This document shows positions 1 through 8,200 of a DNA stretch of 48,033 nt, piece by piece. The stretch covers positions 1-48,033 of the IMG/VR virus record IMGVR_UViG_3300044655_001351; one strand, given 5' to 3'. Position 1 is the stretch's first letter. Each line of letters begins with the position of its first letter. The notes below the pieces were generated by a model, which made no database searches, had not been told where the DNA came from, and saw only the letters and a list, made by a program, of their open reading frames with translations. Both the position numbers and the translations under genes were made by a program. Source of the stretch: a virus.

Positions 1-38
1 TTGTTCTTCATTAAGTTGCTCTTCAATTGATGTTTCAT
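1..38 (-). CDS. 5' end of a gene running off the left edge
   Basis: An ATG at 38 on the minus strand overlaps the TGA of the gene before it as ATGA, the coupling used all along this operon, and the frame stays open to the window edge. Only the first 12 residues (MKHQLKSNLMKN) are visible, so no function can be given. Confidence 0.35.
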   Translation of the reverse strand, partial: MKHQLKSNLMKN

Positions 39-265
39 TTATCACTTCTGGACTGCAATTCTTTCCAGATCTCATCCAGCATTGTGATTGCTTGTGAAAC
101 TTCATCTGGCGCGTCTTTATAGCGCCAAGAGTCATACGCCTCGCCAAGATGCATAATGGTGGTATTAAACCAGTTCTTTAACTGTTGAGTTTCCATGTTA
201 GAAACACGGGGAATAGAAGAACCTTTGAATTTTTCTTCAGCTTGTTTTTTCATGAACAGTTTCAT
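35..265 (-). CDS. Small hypothetical phage protein, 76 aa
   Basis: A predicted soluble, helix-rich protein with a basic N-terminus and an acidic C-terminal helix ending MLDEIWKELQSR. No domain is recognised. Its ATG overlaps the stop of the gene upstream as TAATG, so the two are probably translationally coupled. It lies at the promoter-distal end of the minus-strand tail/lysis block, which hints at a late-expressed accessory role; that is inference only. Confidence 0.7.
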   Translation of the reverse strand: MKLFMKKQAEEKFKGSSIPRVSNMETQQLKNWFNTTIMHLGEAYDSWRYKDAPDEVSQAITMLDEIWKELQSRSDK

Positions 266-537
266 TACCAGTCTCCAATTTCCCCAGGTGGTGTATCCAT
301 TATGCGGCCCTGCACAGCGTACAGCAAGCCTTCTTCATCTGCAAGAGTTTTGGGTGAGGCACACAATCCAATTTGGAAAACGTACTTTTTAATGCGTATC
401 TGAATACCCTTACCAGTTGCCCATGGTGCAGAAGTTTGGCGCATAAAAGCAGTTGACAATACTTTGTCTTTTGATGTTCCTGTGTCCCTTAATATCCAAT
501 AAACTTTCCCAATTTTATACAAACTATTTAAATACAT
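265..537 (-). CDS. Small hypothetical protein, 90 aa
   Basis: The open frame extends upstream to 732, but that part runs inside the 524-1333 gene in another frame. The ATG at 537, just inside the 3' end of that gene (14-base overlap), is the sensible start and gives 90 residues. The protein is basic with short hydrophobic stretches (KKYVFQIGLC) and no recognised domain. No strong Shine-Dalgarno sequence is seen, so coupling to the upstream gene is likely. Confidence 0.6.
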   Translation of the reverse strand: MYLNSLYKIGKVYWILRDTGTSKDKVLSTAFMRQTSAPWATGKGIQIRIKKYVFQIGLCASPKTLADEEGLLYAVQGRIMDTPPGEIGDW

Positions 538-1333
538 CTTTTTTGCCACGTTTTTTGCTCTTAACTGTTGATTTTTTGACCCTTGGTGGTGGGGGTGTAA
601 CAACATCTCTTGGAGAAGTCCAAGATAGGTTGAATAGCCAATACTCTTCTTCTGGGTGAAGTTCAGTATACCTAGTTCTATCTCCCTCTGAATATAGCCT
701 ACCAACGCCAGCACTTCTAACTGATCTTCCAAATGATTTTGAATTTCTTATGGCGTTCCACATCTCCCTGGATACACCAGAAAATACATACAAAGTTCCA
801 GTAGTTGTTTGGGACTTAGATGGCCTTGCAAATGCAACAAGTAAATCACCAACCACAGAAAGTAAAGTTATGTCTGTTTTTTCTGGCAGTCCTTTAAAAA
901 GTGGATCAGCTAACTCTGTCATTGCAACTTCTTCCATGCCAGTTGGAATCCACTGCATGGCTTGTACTGCTGTTGACTGAATTGATTTTGCAGCACCATA
1001 GTATTCTGGGTAAAGGTCAGGGCGGTGTGTTTCTCTGTCACCTTTTGTAGACTGCTCAATAAAGTCTAAAACCTCAGGTTCAGGTAGTTTGGGTTTTTCA
1101 ACCTCTTTAGGTTCTTCAATTGTAGGTTCTTCAAAGTCATCTGAAGGTGGAGTATCAGTCCAGTCGTACTCTGGCTCTTCTGCTTCTATGAGGGCTTCGT
1201 CGTATGCGCGTTCTTCTTCAGAACGAAATAGTTGTTCGCGCCTACCGCTCTCTTCAAAAAGCCTTTGGGCCTCTTGTTCTCTTTCTATAATTCCCTCTAG
1301 TGCGCCAGTGAGGTCGAGCTTTTTGCGCGCCAC
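524..1333 (-). CDS. Hypothetical protein with acidic, disordered N-terminal half, 269 aa
   Basis: The protein starts MARKKLDLTGALEG, continues with a long Glu/Asp/Pro-rich segment (roughly residues 15-105) that should be disordered or coiled-coil, then a more ordered region (about 110-240), and ends in a Lys-rich tail. No enzyme motif is visible. Its place directly after the tail-collar gene suggests a virion or tail-associated protein, but nothing in the sequence proves it. The 3' end overlaps the next gene by 14 bases. Confidence 0.7.
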   Translation of the reverse strand: MARKKLDLTGALEGIIEREQEAQRLFEESGRREQLFRSEEERAYDEALIEAEEPEYDWTDTPPSDDFEEPTIEEPKEVEKPKLPEPEVLDFIEQSTKGDRETHRPDLYPEYYGAAKSIQSTAVQAMQWIPTGMEEVAMTELADPLFKGLPEKTDITLLSVVGDLLVAFARPSKSQTTTGTLYVFSGVSREMWNAIRNSKSFGRSVRSAGVGRLYSEGDRTRYTELHPEEEYWLFNLSWTSPRDVVTPPPPRVKKSTVKSKKRGKKDVFK

Positions 1334-1348
1334 TTGTACTCCTTATAA

Positions 1349-2491
1349 TCAGGTTTTAATGATGTAGTTAAGAACTATATAAGGTTGCAAGTTGTTATGT
1401 GCACCGCCGCCACCCGTACTATTGTCAACACTAGCAGTGTGTACGTGGTTTGGCGTTGGGTGAGTATGGCTTTGAAGAGAGTGAGAGTGCCCAACACTTG
1501 CTGTAGACGTTCCACCTGGATCTGCTACTGCAGTAGTTATAGTAGAGGTGTTATATGGTCCATAAACATTTAAACCTTGAGAACCAGCCAAGATATAGGC
1601 GTTACCATCACCTGTTTGGCGCACAACAAGCGTACCATTTGTAACTGTGTGGCTATGTGTATCAGTAATATCATGGCTATGGGTTACACTTTGATCACCA
1701 GTACTTGCTGTAGCACTTGCAGTGGTTGTGCCCGCTCCAGAAGATGTCCACGTTAAACCATGGCTGTGCGCAGCAAGTTGTGCGCTAGTTAGTGTATGGG
1801 TTTCTGCACCACCGGTAGCACCAAGGGTGGCAAAAGTGCCAGAAGTATTCTTACCTACTGGAACTCGTGTCTGCAAGTTTGGAAGATAGTAAGTAGTACT
1901 TGAGTGCGTGCCATAGGTGTCACCTACTACAGTAGCAAGTGCTCCATAAACACCACTTGAGAATGAAGCACCATTACATAGTAAGTAACCAGCAGGTGCA
2001 GTAGCGCCCGCATACTGTTGGATTACACCTGGTGGTACAACTTGTTTCCATGCAACACCACCAGCAGACGCACTGGAATCAGCAACTAATGACTTACCAT
2101 CTGTAATATCTGATGAGGTACTTGTTGGAAGAGAAACCCTGGTATAAGAATTGTTGGCTTGACCAACCAACAAGTCACCTTTAGCATCAATACTTGAAGA
2201 AGCTAAAAGAATACTTGTATCTATACCAAGTTTAACTGCTCCACTAAAACCAGCAGAGGCTGCATTACCATAACCAGTTGTGCCTACCTCATATGCCAAA
2301 CCAGTACCAGCAATAACAGATGTAATGTCACCTGCTGCAGCAGTTTCCAACAAGTTCCACGTTTTTACACCATCACCAAATTTAATGAGCTTGTTTGTAC
2401 TTTCGTAACCAAGTTCACCAAGTGCAAGGATGGGGTTTGACGTAGACCACTCTGTAGCAGTACCACGCCTAAATTGAATTCTAACAGCCAT
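1349..2491 (-). CDS. Tail fibre / tail-collar domain protein
   Basis: A 380-residue structural protein. Residues 5-50 (RRGTATEWSTSNPILALGE, then a KFGDG turn) match the short beta module found at the N-terminus of many phage fibres and tropism determinants. Around residues 165-215, PPGVIQQYAGATAPAGYLLC followed by YYLPNLQTRVPVG is a classic phage tail-collar domain, which carries receptor-binding tips. The C-terminal half is rich in HSH and Thr/Ser/Gly repeats (AAHSHG, THSHDITDTHSH), a pattern known from metal-binding fibre tips. The Shine-Dalgarno AAGGAG lies 7-8 bases before the ATG at 2491. The endolysin gene is just upstream. Confidence 0.88.
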   Translation of the reverse strand: MAVRIQFRRGTATEWSTSNPILALGELGYESTNKLIKFGDGVKTWNLLETAAAGDITSVIAGTGLAYEVGTTGYGNAASAGFSGAVKLGIDTSILLASSSIDAKGDLLVGQANNSYTRVSLPTSTSSDITDGKSLVADSSASAGGVAWKQVVPPGVIQQYAGATAPAGYLLCNGASFSSGVYGALATVVGDTYGTHSSTTYYLPNLQTRVPVGKNTSGTFATLGATGGAETHTLTSAQLAAHSHGLTWTSSGAGTTTASATASTGDQSVTHSHDITDTHSHTVTNGTLVVRQTGDGNAYILAGSQGLNVYGPYNTSTITTAVADPGGTSTASVGHSHSLQSHTHPTPNHVHTASVDNSTGGGGAHNNLQPYIVLNYIIKT

Positions 2492-2504
2492 TAAGGGCTC
2501 CTTA

Positions 2505-3305
2505 TCAGCCGAACATCTTCTTCCATGTTACAGGACCGACGGAGCCGTCTGCAGTAAGGCCATGGGATTTCTGCCATGCTTTGAGTGAAGCAACAGACTT
2601 GGGCCCAAAATCACCATCGGCTTTTGCTCCAATGATTGCCTGAACTAGCGCAGCAGCTGGTCCTTTAGAACCAAGACTCACTGGGGTACCTGGGTAATTA
2701 AACTTCAAACCCCCACCAGCAGGTGCCGTTGCAGGTACCGCTGGGGCGGCTTGCGCTGAACCATCAGGAGAAGCATCACCAAGACAATACTGCCAGTGCC
2801 AAGCCTCAAACTCTTTGGATGCCCTGTTGTCTCCTTGAAGGTAGAAACCATACTTGGGGGCGTTAGCGCACATCCAATCAAAACAAGCCCCACCCATTGA
2901 GGTGAGTTTTCCATTGACATCATACCCAAGGTCAATTGCAAGACCCCAGCCATGATTAGAACCCTTAAGACCAGTTGGGTCTGGGGCAGCTGATGGAGCT
3001 TTGCCCTTCTTCAACCACCAGGTCTTACCCTCATATTGACGGGTAACGCCAGTTCCAGTATCAGTTGTTACATAACGATCCATAAACATGGATAACTGAC
3101 CTTGGAATGAACGGTAGTCACCAATGTTTTTAAGTTTGAAACCAGCGGCAAGGGCAGCATCGTACATCTTGTTGAATTGTGCAGCAGCAACATGGTACAT
3201 CTTGCCTCCAGATTTAACTGGCACTAATAAGGATTCGGGTAATTGACCATTCTTATGCTTAGTAAGTGCCGTTGGTACAACTAGTTTAATAAAAGGAAGG
3301 CTCAT
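2505..3305 (-). CDS. Endolysin: M15-type peptidase with peptidoglycan-binding domain
   Basis: A 266-residue lytic enzyme. The N-terminal domain (about 35-178) carries the zinc ligands of the VanY/M15 D-Ala-D-Ala carboxypeptidase family: SNHGWGLAIDLG (H118, D125) and the later AWHWQY (H170). The C-terminal domain (about 200-266) is a PG_binding_1 repeat, with GDFGPKSVASLKAWQKSHGL and DGSVGPVTWKKM. It should cleave peptide stems of host peptidoglycan at lysis. No signal peptide is present, so export depends on the holin. The ATG at 3305 has AAAGG six bases upstream and overlaps the stop of the holin-like gene. Confidence 0.9.
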   Translation of the reverse strand: MSLPFIKLVVPTALTKHKNGQLPESLLVPVKSGGKMYHVAAAQFNKMYDAALAAGFKLKNIGDYRSFQGQLSMFMDRYVTTDTGTGVTRQYEGKTWWLKKGKAPSAAPDPTGLKGSNHGWGLAIDLGYDVNGKLTSMGGACFDWMCANAPKYGFYLQGDNRASKEFEAWHWQYCLGDASPDGSAQAAPAVPATAPAGGGLKFNYPGTPVSLGSKGPAAALVQAIIGAKADGDFGPKSVASLKAWQKSHGLTADGSVGPVTWKKMFG

Positions 3306-3505
3306 TTGTTACCTTTACCAAAAGCGGTATCGTTAGGGTTAAGAAAACGGATAGCCACAGGCAAAGCCGCAGCCCAGAGGGCATTTAACGTCAACTTCCA
3401 ATCCTGTGTAGCTGTGTAGGTAGCAACTGCTGCTCCCAATACACTTCGGGCATAGGAAGCAATTATGGCTTTATTTTGTTGTGAAAGAGACATTCTAATG
3501 ATCAT
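3302..3505 (-). CDS. Small membrane protein, holin-like, 67 aa
   Basis: A short protein with one or two hydrophobic segments (AIIASYARSVLGAAVATYTA; LNALWAAALPVAIRFL) between charged ends, the usual shape of a phage holin that would permeabilise the membrane for the endolysin encoded next to it. The ATG at 3505 overlaps the stop of the upstream 49-residue gene as ATGA; an alternative ATG at 3493 gives MSLSQQNK. Holin function is inferred from size, hydrophobicity and position, since holin families share little sequence. Confidence 0.7.
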   Translation of the reverse strand: MIIRMSLSQQNKAIIASYARSVLGAAVATYTATQDWKLTLNALWAAALPVAIRFLNPNDTAFGKGNK

Positions 3506-3651
3506 TCTTCTTCCTGTACACCAGGGGTTGCTGGGACTTTCTGTATGGCATCAATTGTAGCTTCTAGGACTGCGATACGCTGGGCCTGTTGTGAAATCTG
3601 GTTCACGAGCGATTCAACTACTTTATTGACATCTAATTGAATATTTGACAT
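3502..3651 (-). CDS. Small coiled-coil protein of the lysis cassette, 49 aa
   Basis: A complete 49-codon frame from ATG 3651 to TGA 3502, preceded by a strong AAGGAG seven bases upstream and coupled by ATGA to the holin-like gene. The product (MSNIQLDVNKVVESLVNQIS...) has heptad-like hydrophobic spacing through QRIAVLEATIDAI, so it should form a short coiled coil. No transmembrane segment is present. It could be a lysis accessory protein or a small structural piece; the function is unknown. Confidence 0.72.
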   Translation of the reverse strand: MSNIQLDVNKVVESLVNQISQQAQRIAVLEATIDAIQKVPATPGVQEEE

Positions 3652-3665
3652 TTTGTTCTCCTTAG

Positions 3666-3893
3666 TTATGCGAGCGAGTCGTGTTCTGCGGCAATGGCAG
3701 TGTGGGCAGATTCAATAATCTCAAGGTTACTAATAAACTGAGCGACCTGAGTCTCTTTTGCCTCATCGTCAGGAAGGCTTTGTGCCACCAACAATGCGGT
3801 TTCATTGCTTAAATACTCTTGTTCCAACTGATTGAGACGACCAAGCAGAGCCTGCTTTTTGCCTTCTACGGGGTCAAGCGTTCTGAATTCCAT
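3666..3893 (-). CDS. Small coiled-coil hypothetical protein, 75 aa
   Basis: A predicted all-helical protein with a Leu/Glu/Gln-rich coiled coil across LLGRLNQLEQEYLSNETALL and a second helix ending in AIAAEHDSLA. The Shine-Dalgarno AGGAGAAACAAA precedes the ATG at 3893. It is the first gene after a 129-base gap with a promoter-like sequence, so it may open the lysis transcript (3893 down to 2505). Function unknown. Confidence 0.72.
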   Translation of the reverse strand: MEFRTLDPVEGKKQALLGRLNQLEQEYLSNETALLVAQSLPDDEAKETQVAQFISNLEIIESAHTAIAAEHDSLA

Positions 3894-3940
3894 TTTGTTT
3901 CTCCTGTGCTAGGTAGGTTTTATAATTTCTGGTTGCTAAT

Positions 3941-3969
3941 TTATCACATGCGCCTCGTGGTTTGTGCAA
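3941..3969 (-). promoter_or_regulatory. Candidate sigma70-type promoter for the lysis cassette
   Basis: On the minus strand TTGCAC (-35) is followed after 17 bases by TGATAA (-10) within TGTGATAAATT, about 45 bases before the gene starting at 3893. It lies in one of the few gaps of this operon. The assignment rests on pattern only. Confidence 0.35.
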
Positions 3970-3984
3970 CCTAAAGAACAAGGC

Positions 3985-3999
3985 AAGGTTAGAAACCTT
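3985..3999. terminator. Short inverted repeat, possible weak terminator
   Basis: AAGGTT-AGA-AACCTT forms a perfect 6-bp stem between the end of the gene at 4023 and the candidate promoter at 3941-3969. On the plus strand it is followed by a short T run, and on the minus strand no T run follows. It might separate the fibre transcript from the lysis transcript. Confidence 0.3.
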
Positions 4000-4022
4000 T
4001 TCGTGAAAATCAATAGTCATTT

Positions 4023-4316
4023 TTACTGCATATCTTCAAAAGTTTCTTGTACTTCAATTATCGGCGCTTGCCAAACACCATCAACGAGTGTCCAACCCGG
4101 GGAAACGAACACATCTGAAACTTCATCGTACAGGTCACCGATGCCGGCATACTTGCCACGAATAGTGCTGTTGTAGGAAGTACGAACACACCTCACCCCA
4201 CGAAAATTGCTGTACCACTGTTCAGGTGACAGACCTTCAATGAGTTCGTTCTCATCAATGCCGACGATTACTTCGGTCACCATATTGTTTTCGTCTATGA
4301 ACGCATAGTGGGCCAT
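4023..4316 (-). CDS. Tail-fibre-associated conserved phage protein, 97 aa
   Basis: The sequence opens MAHYAFIDENNMVTEVIVG and continues with YNSTIRGKYAGIGDLYDE, a pattern I recognise from small proteins encoded beside tail-fibre genes in cyanophages and other aquatic myoviruses and siphoviruses. The exact role is not established; a structural or fibre-associated function fits the location directly after the polyglycine adhesin. The ATG at 4316 overlaps the stop of that gene. Confidence 0.72.
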   Translation of the reverse strand: MAHYAFIDENNMVTEVIVGIDENELIEGLSPEQWYSNFRGVRCVRTSYNSTIRGKYAGIGDLYDEVSDVFVSPGWTLVDGVWQAPIIEVQETFEDMQ

Positions 4317-5203
4317 TATGTGAAACTCACATTCCCTGTGCCAGCAGTGATTGTCGTTACCTTAAACCCGCCCGAAGGTGCAGCGGTTGAACCTGTCAAA
4401 CCTGCACCAATAGTGATGGTGTACGCATCAGAATATTTGAGGATCACAACACCTGAACCACCATTGCTCGGAGAGCCTGTGGTGGATGTCGGTTTATTGT
4501 TTGAACCACCACCACCGCCTCCTCCACCGCGGTTTGCTTCAGCATTAGTTGCTTGTGCAGTAAGAACACCAGCAGCACCACCATCAGTTGCAGTTCCACC
4601 GCTACCATTGGCAAAGCACCCGCCTCCACCTCCGCCAGAACGACCAACTGCCGTACCTGTAATTGATGACGAAACGCCTGCACCGCCTGCACCGCCATTA
4701 CCAGACGCAACACCGTTTGATCCAACTACTGACGCGCCACCGCCACCACCAGCAGGGAAGTTCGGACCCCCTGCATTCCTGCCGCCAGCGTAACCTTGAT
4801 TTGCTGTTCCTGCACCACCCGCTGTGCCACCGCTACCGCCACCAGAACCACCAGTCAAACCAGCCAGGTTGTTTCGGCTACCACCACCACCACCGACCGA
4901 AGTGACAGCATTGAAAACACTATTAGTGCCTGATGAACCACTGACGCCGCCTTCTTGGCCTGAACCTTTAGCACCGCCTGCACCGACCGTGACTGTGTAG
5001 TCCGTACTTCTGAGTGCAGCAAAAACTGATTCTGCTGATGCGCCACCACCAGATGATTCACCAGTAACCGATGAACGATAACCGCCTCCGCCGCCACCGC
5101 CACCAGTTCCACCACCGCCACCACCGCCACCAGCGATCACAAGGTATTGAATCAGAAGTGGATGGTTTGATGAGGCCATGACACCAAGATTAAAACTAGG
5201 CAC
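4316..5203 (-). CDS. Polyglycine-rich tail adhesin
   Basis: A 295-residue protein dominated by long glycine runs. It starts with LLIQYLVIAGGGGGGGG and has a late SNGGSGVVILKY motif, the framework seen in glycine-rich phage adhesins whose polyglycine helices pack as a sandwich at the fibre tip (the gp38-type adhesin of phage S16 is the structural model). The loops between glycine runs would contact the host receptor. A GTG start at 5203 is preceded by GGAG with six-base spacing and overlaps the fibre gene stop by 8 bases; an internal ATG at 5179 is possible. The antisense proline-rich frame is a shadow. Confidence 0.8.
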   Translation of the reverse strand: MPSFNLGVMASSNHPLLIQYLVIAGGGGGGGGTGGGGGGGGYRSSVTGESSGGGASAESVFAALRSTDYTVTVGAGGAKGSGQEGGVSGSSGTNSVFNAVTSVGGGGGSRNNLAGLTGGSGGGSGGTAGGAGTANQGYAGGRNAGGPNFPAGGGGGASVVGSNGVASGNGGAGGAGVSSSITGTAVGRSGGGGGGCFANGSGGTATDGGAAGVLTAQATNAEANRGGGGGGGGSNNKPTSTTGSPSNGGSGVVILKYSDAYTITIGAGLTGSTAAPSGGFKVTTITAGTGNVSFT

Positions 5204-8200
5204 TCAAATCTCCGACGAGAACATAAGTATTTGATGCTGTGCACACCAATGTTGCCGCCGAATATCTAGCGCGCAACTTCAAACCAGGTGTTCCGTTCAA
5301 TGTCACGCTAGACGCGCTGAATGTCACGCTGGTTGCGGCGCCGATCCACATGAAATCTATGCGCTGGCCAGCGGTCAAACCTAGTGAACTGTTGATGGTT
5401 ACTGTTACGGCACCTGAAGTTGTGTCAATAGTCAGCAAGTCACCAAGATCGGCGCCTGTGGGTGTGTCTGTTGATGCTGTGATTGATCGTACAGTTTGTG
5501 TACCAACAAGGGCAACCGTACCTGAAGCGTTAGGTAAAGTAATTGTTTTATCGGAACCAGTCGGGTCAGTAACAGCAAGTGTTGTTTCAAAGCCATCGGC
5601 GGTTGCGCCTTCAAAAACAACCGACCCTGTTAGGGCAATATTGCCTACGACATCTAGTTTTTCGGTTGGACTAGATGTACCAATGCCAATACGGTCATTG
5701 GTTGAATTAACATATAATGTTGATGGAGGGCCAGTGGCAGTACCGCCCGTTCCACTAGAAGCACCAAGACCGCCAGAAATATAAAAGTGATTAGAACTGG
5801 CAACACTAATAACTGTTGTTATATTAAAATTAGTTGGGGTCACTCCAGTTATTGTGACAGTGTCACCATTACTGAAACCATGTGCTGTTGAAGTAAAATA
5901 GTTTGTTGTGTTAAAACCACCATCATAAGAGACAGTTGAAATAGCGACTACTCCTGAACCTGCTTTTACTGTTTTTAATGTTGTAGTTCCAACAACATCT
6001 AGTGCTGTATCGGGCGTGGTAGTGCCTATGCCAAGGTTGCCTGCCATATAGTTTTGTGCAGTACCACCCATGTACAAGTTGTAACGATTAGTACCACTAG
6101 CCAGGTTGCCCCAAAAACCATAAGCAGTAGTGACGGTTCCACTAAAGTTTGAGCCAAGACTGCTTGATGCAACAAATCCTGCGCTAGTGGAAAGCGTTGT
6201 GCCAGCACCAATTGCAGAAGGGTTAGCATGAAAATGCAATAGTTGAGTGTATGTGTTTGAACCTGCTGGAAGTGCTGGCAATGACCAAAAACCTTTATAA
6301 TCCAACATTGTTGATGAGAGGGTTTGCCCTGATGCTATCCCTGAACCTAAAGCACTAGAATCTGTAGTACCACCAATAATTAGTTGAGTTCCAGCAGAGG
6401 TACTGGCATTTACGCCCACTCTACCACTGGAGTCAATTTTGAACTCTGATGCTCCACTTGAATCCTGAACATCAAAGAAATCACCCGATTGTGATGCAGC
6501 ACCTTTAACAACAAACGCTTTATCCGCAGCAGTTGTATTAACAATCTGTGCCATCGCACCACTAGTTAAAGTTGCTCCTACACCTAGACGACCTAAAAGA
6601 TAGTTTGGGGCAGTACCACTCATGTATAGGTTGTAATTCTTGGCAGCATCAGCGGGAATTGCTCCCCAAAAACCAAGGTTGTTGCCAGTTGCGCCAATCA
6701 AAGACGATTCAGCAAGGAATCCAACTTGGGTTCCAATACTTGAACCAGCACCAATTGTTCCTTGCTGGGTTTTGTAATGAATTACGGTTCCACAAGTAAA
6801 AGCGGTAGCAGCAGTGTTTACAAATGTATTAAAATAATTAGCACTATTTGTTGCGTCGGATTGAATTTGACCCGCACTAAAAAAACCTATTGGTGCTATT
6901 GAACCAGTCATTGATTTGCCTAAAACAAAACTACGCCCAGCAGCAGGTGTATTACCAATACCAACAGCACCTGATGAGTCAACCTTGAACTGTGATGTTC
7001 CACCTGAGTTTTGAACATCGAGGAAGTCACCCGATTGTGATGCTGCGCCTCTAACAATAAATGCTTTATCGGCAGCGGTCGTGTTTTGTACTATTGCCAT
7101 TGCACCACTAGTTAAAATTGCGCCGACACCCAAACGACCTGCCATATAGTTTGCAGCAGTACCTTGCATATACAAGTTGTAACGACCCGTACCACTAGCA
7201 ATGTTCCCTAAAAAACCGTAAGCGTTTGTTATCGTTCCTAAATCGTTATTACCAATATTGGATTCAGCATAAAAACCTGTGGATGCTGTGATAGTCGACC
7301 CTGCGCCAACTCCTGCAACAGTCGCATAGAACTGTTGCAAAGTAGGCAAAGTTACAGAAGCAGCAACGGTTGGAGCAGTCCAAATCATGTCAGCCCTAGA
7401 TGTTACAGACGGCTGAACTGCTCCACCTAAAAATATTCCTTGAGAAAAAGCACTTCCCCCAATGTCTTTTACAAACCGCAATCCTATTTGAGCAAAACCA
7501 GCCCCCCCAATACCAAAATTTCCATCAACTCTTAAAGCACTCAAAGTACCTACAGAAGTAATTGCTGATTGAGCGGCACCAGTAACAGTTGCCGCACTAC
7601 CAGACACATTGCCTGTCACATTACCTGTCAATGGACCAGCAAAAGCCGTAGCAGTAACTGTTCCGACTACTTGAAGGGCTGTTGATGGAGTGGCTGTACC
7701 AATACCTAGGTTGCCTGCCAAATAGTTTTGTGCAGAACCACCCATGTATAGGTTCCAACGGTTGGTGCCATTTGGTATATCACCACGGAAACCGTAGTTA
7801 TTTGTTGCACTTACCATGCCGCTTGACACATAAAAACCGTACTGATTTGTTACGGAAGAACCAGCACCAAAAGTATTTTGATAAGCGGTGTAATGAAATA
7901 AAGCACCTAATGCTGTAGATGCGGCAGTTGTCATTCCTGACTGAAAAGCAGTTGCTTGAGAAGTTACATCGTTTAATATTGAACCTTGACTAACGATGCC
8001 GTATGCGCTCGTTGCACCAGTTATAGTTTTTGCAACATTAAGTGTTATGCCAGTAAGCGAATTTGAGCCAACCCCTAATGCCCCTGCTAAATAGTTATTG
8101 GCAGAACCACCCATGTATAGGTTCCAACGACCAGTTGCCGCAGCAATATTGCCGAAATAGCCGTAGTTGTTTGTTGCGCCAGTTAGCGATGAGTCAGCAT

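Noticed and set aside
4308-4793. Plus-strand Pro-rich frame (161 codons), and other frames opposite the polyglycine gene
   Set aside because: Pro runs arise as the antisense of Gly codons of the adhesin gene; no ribosome-binding site and no operon context.
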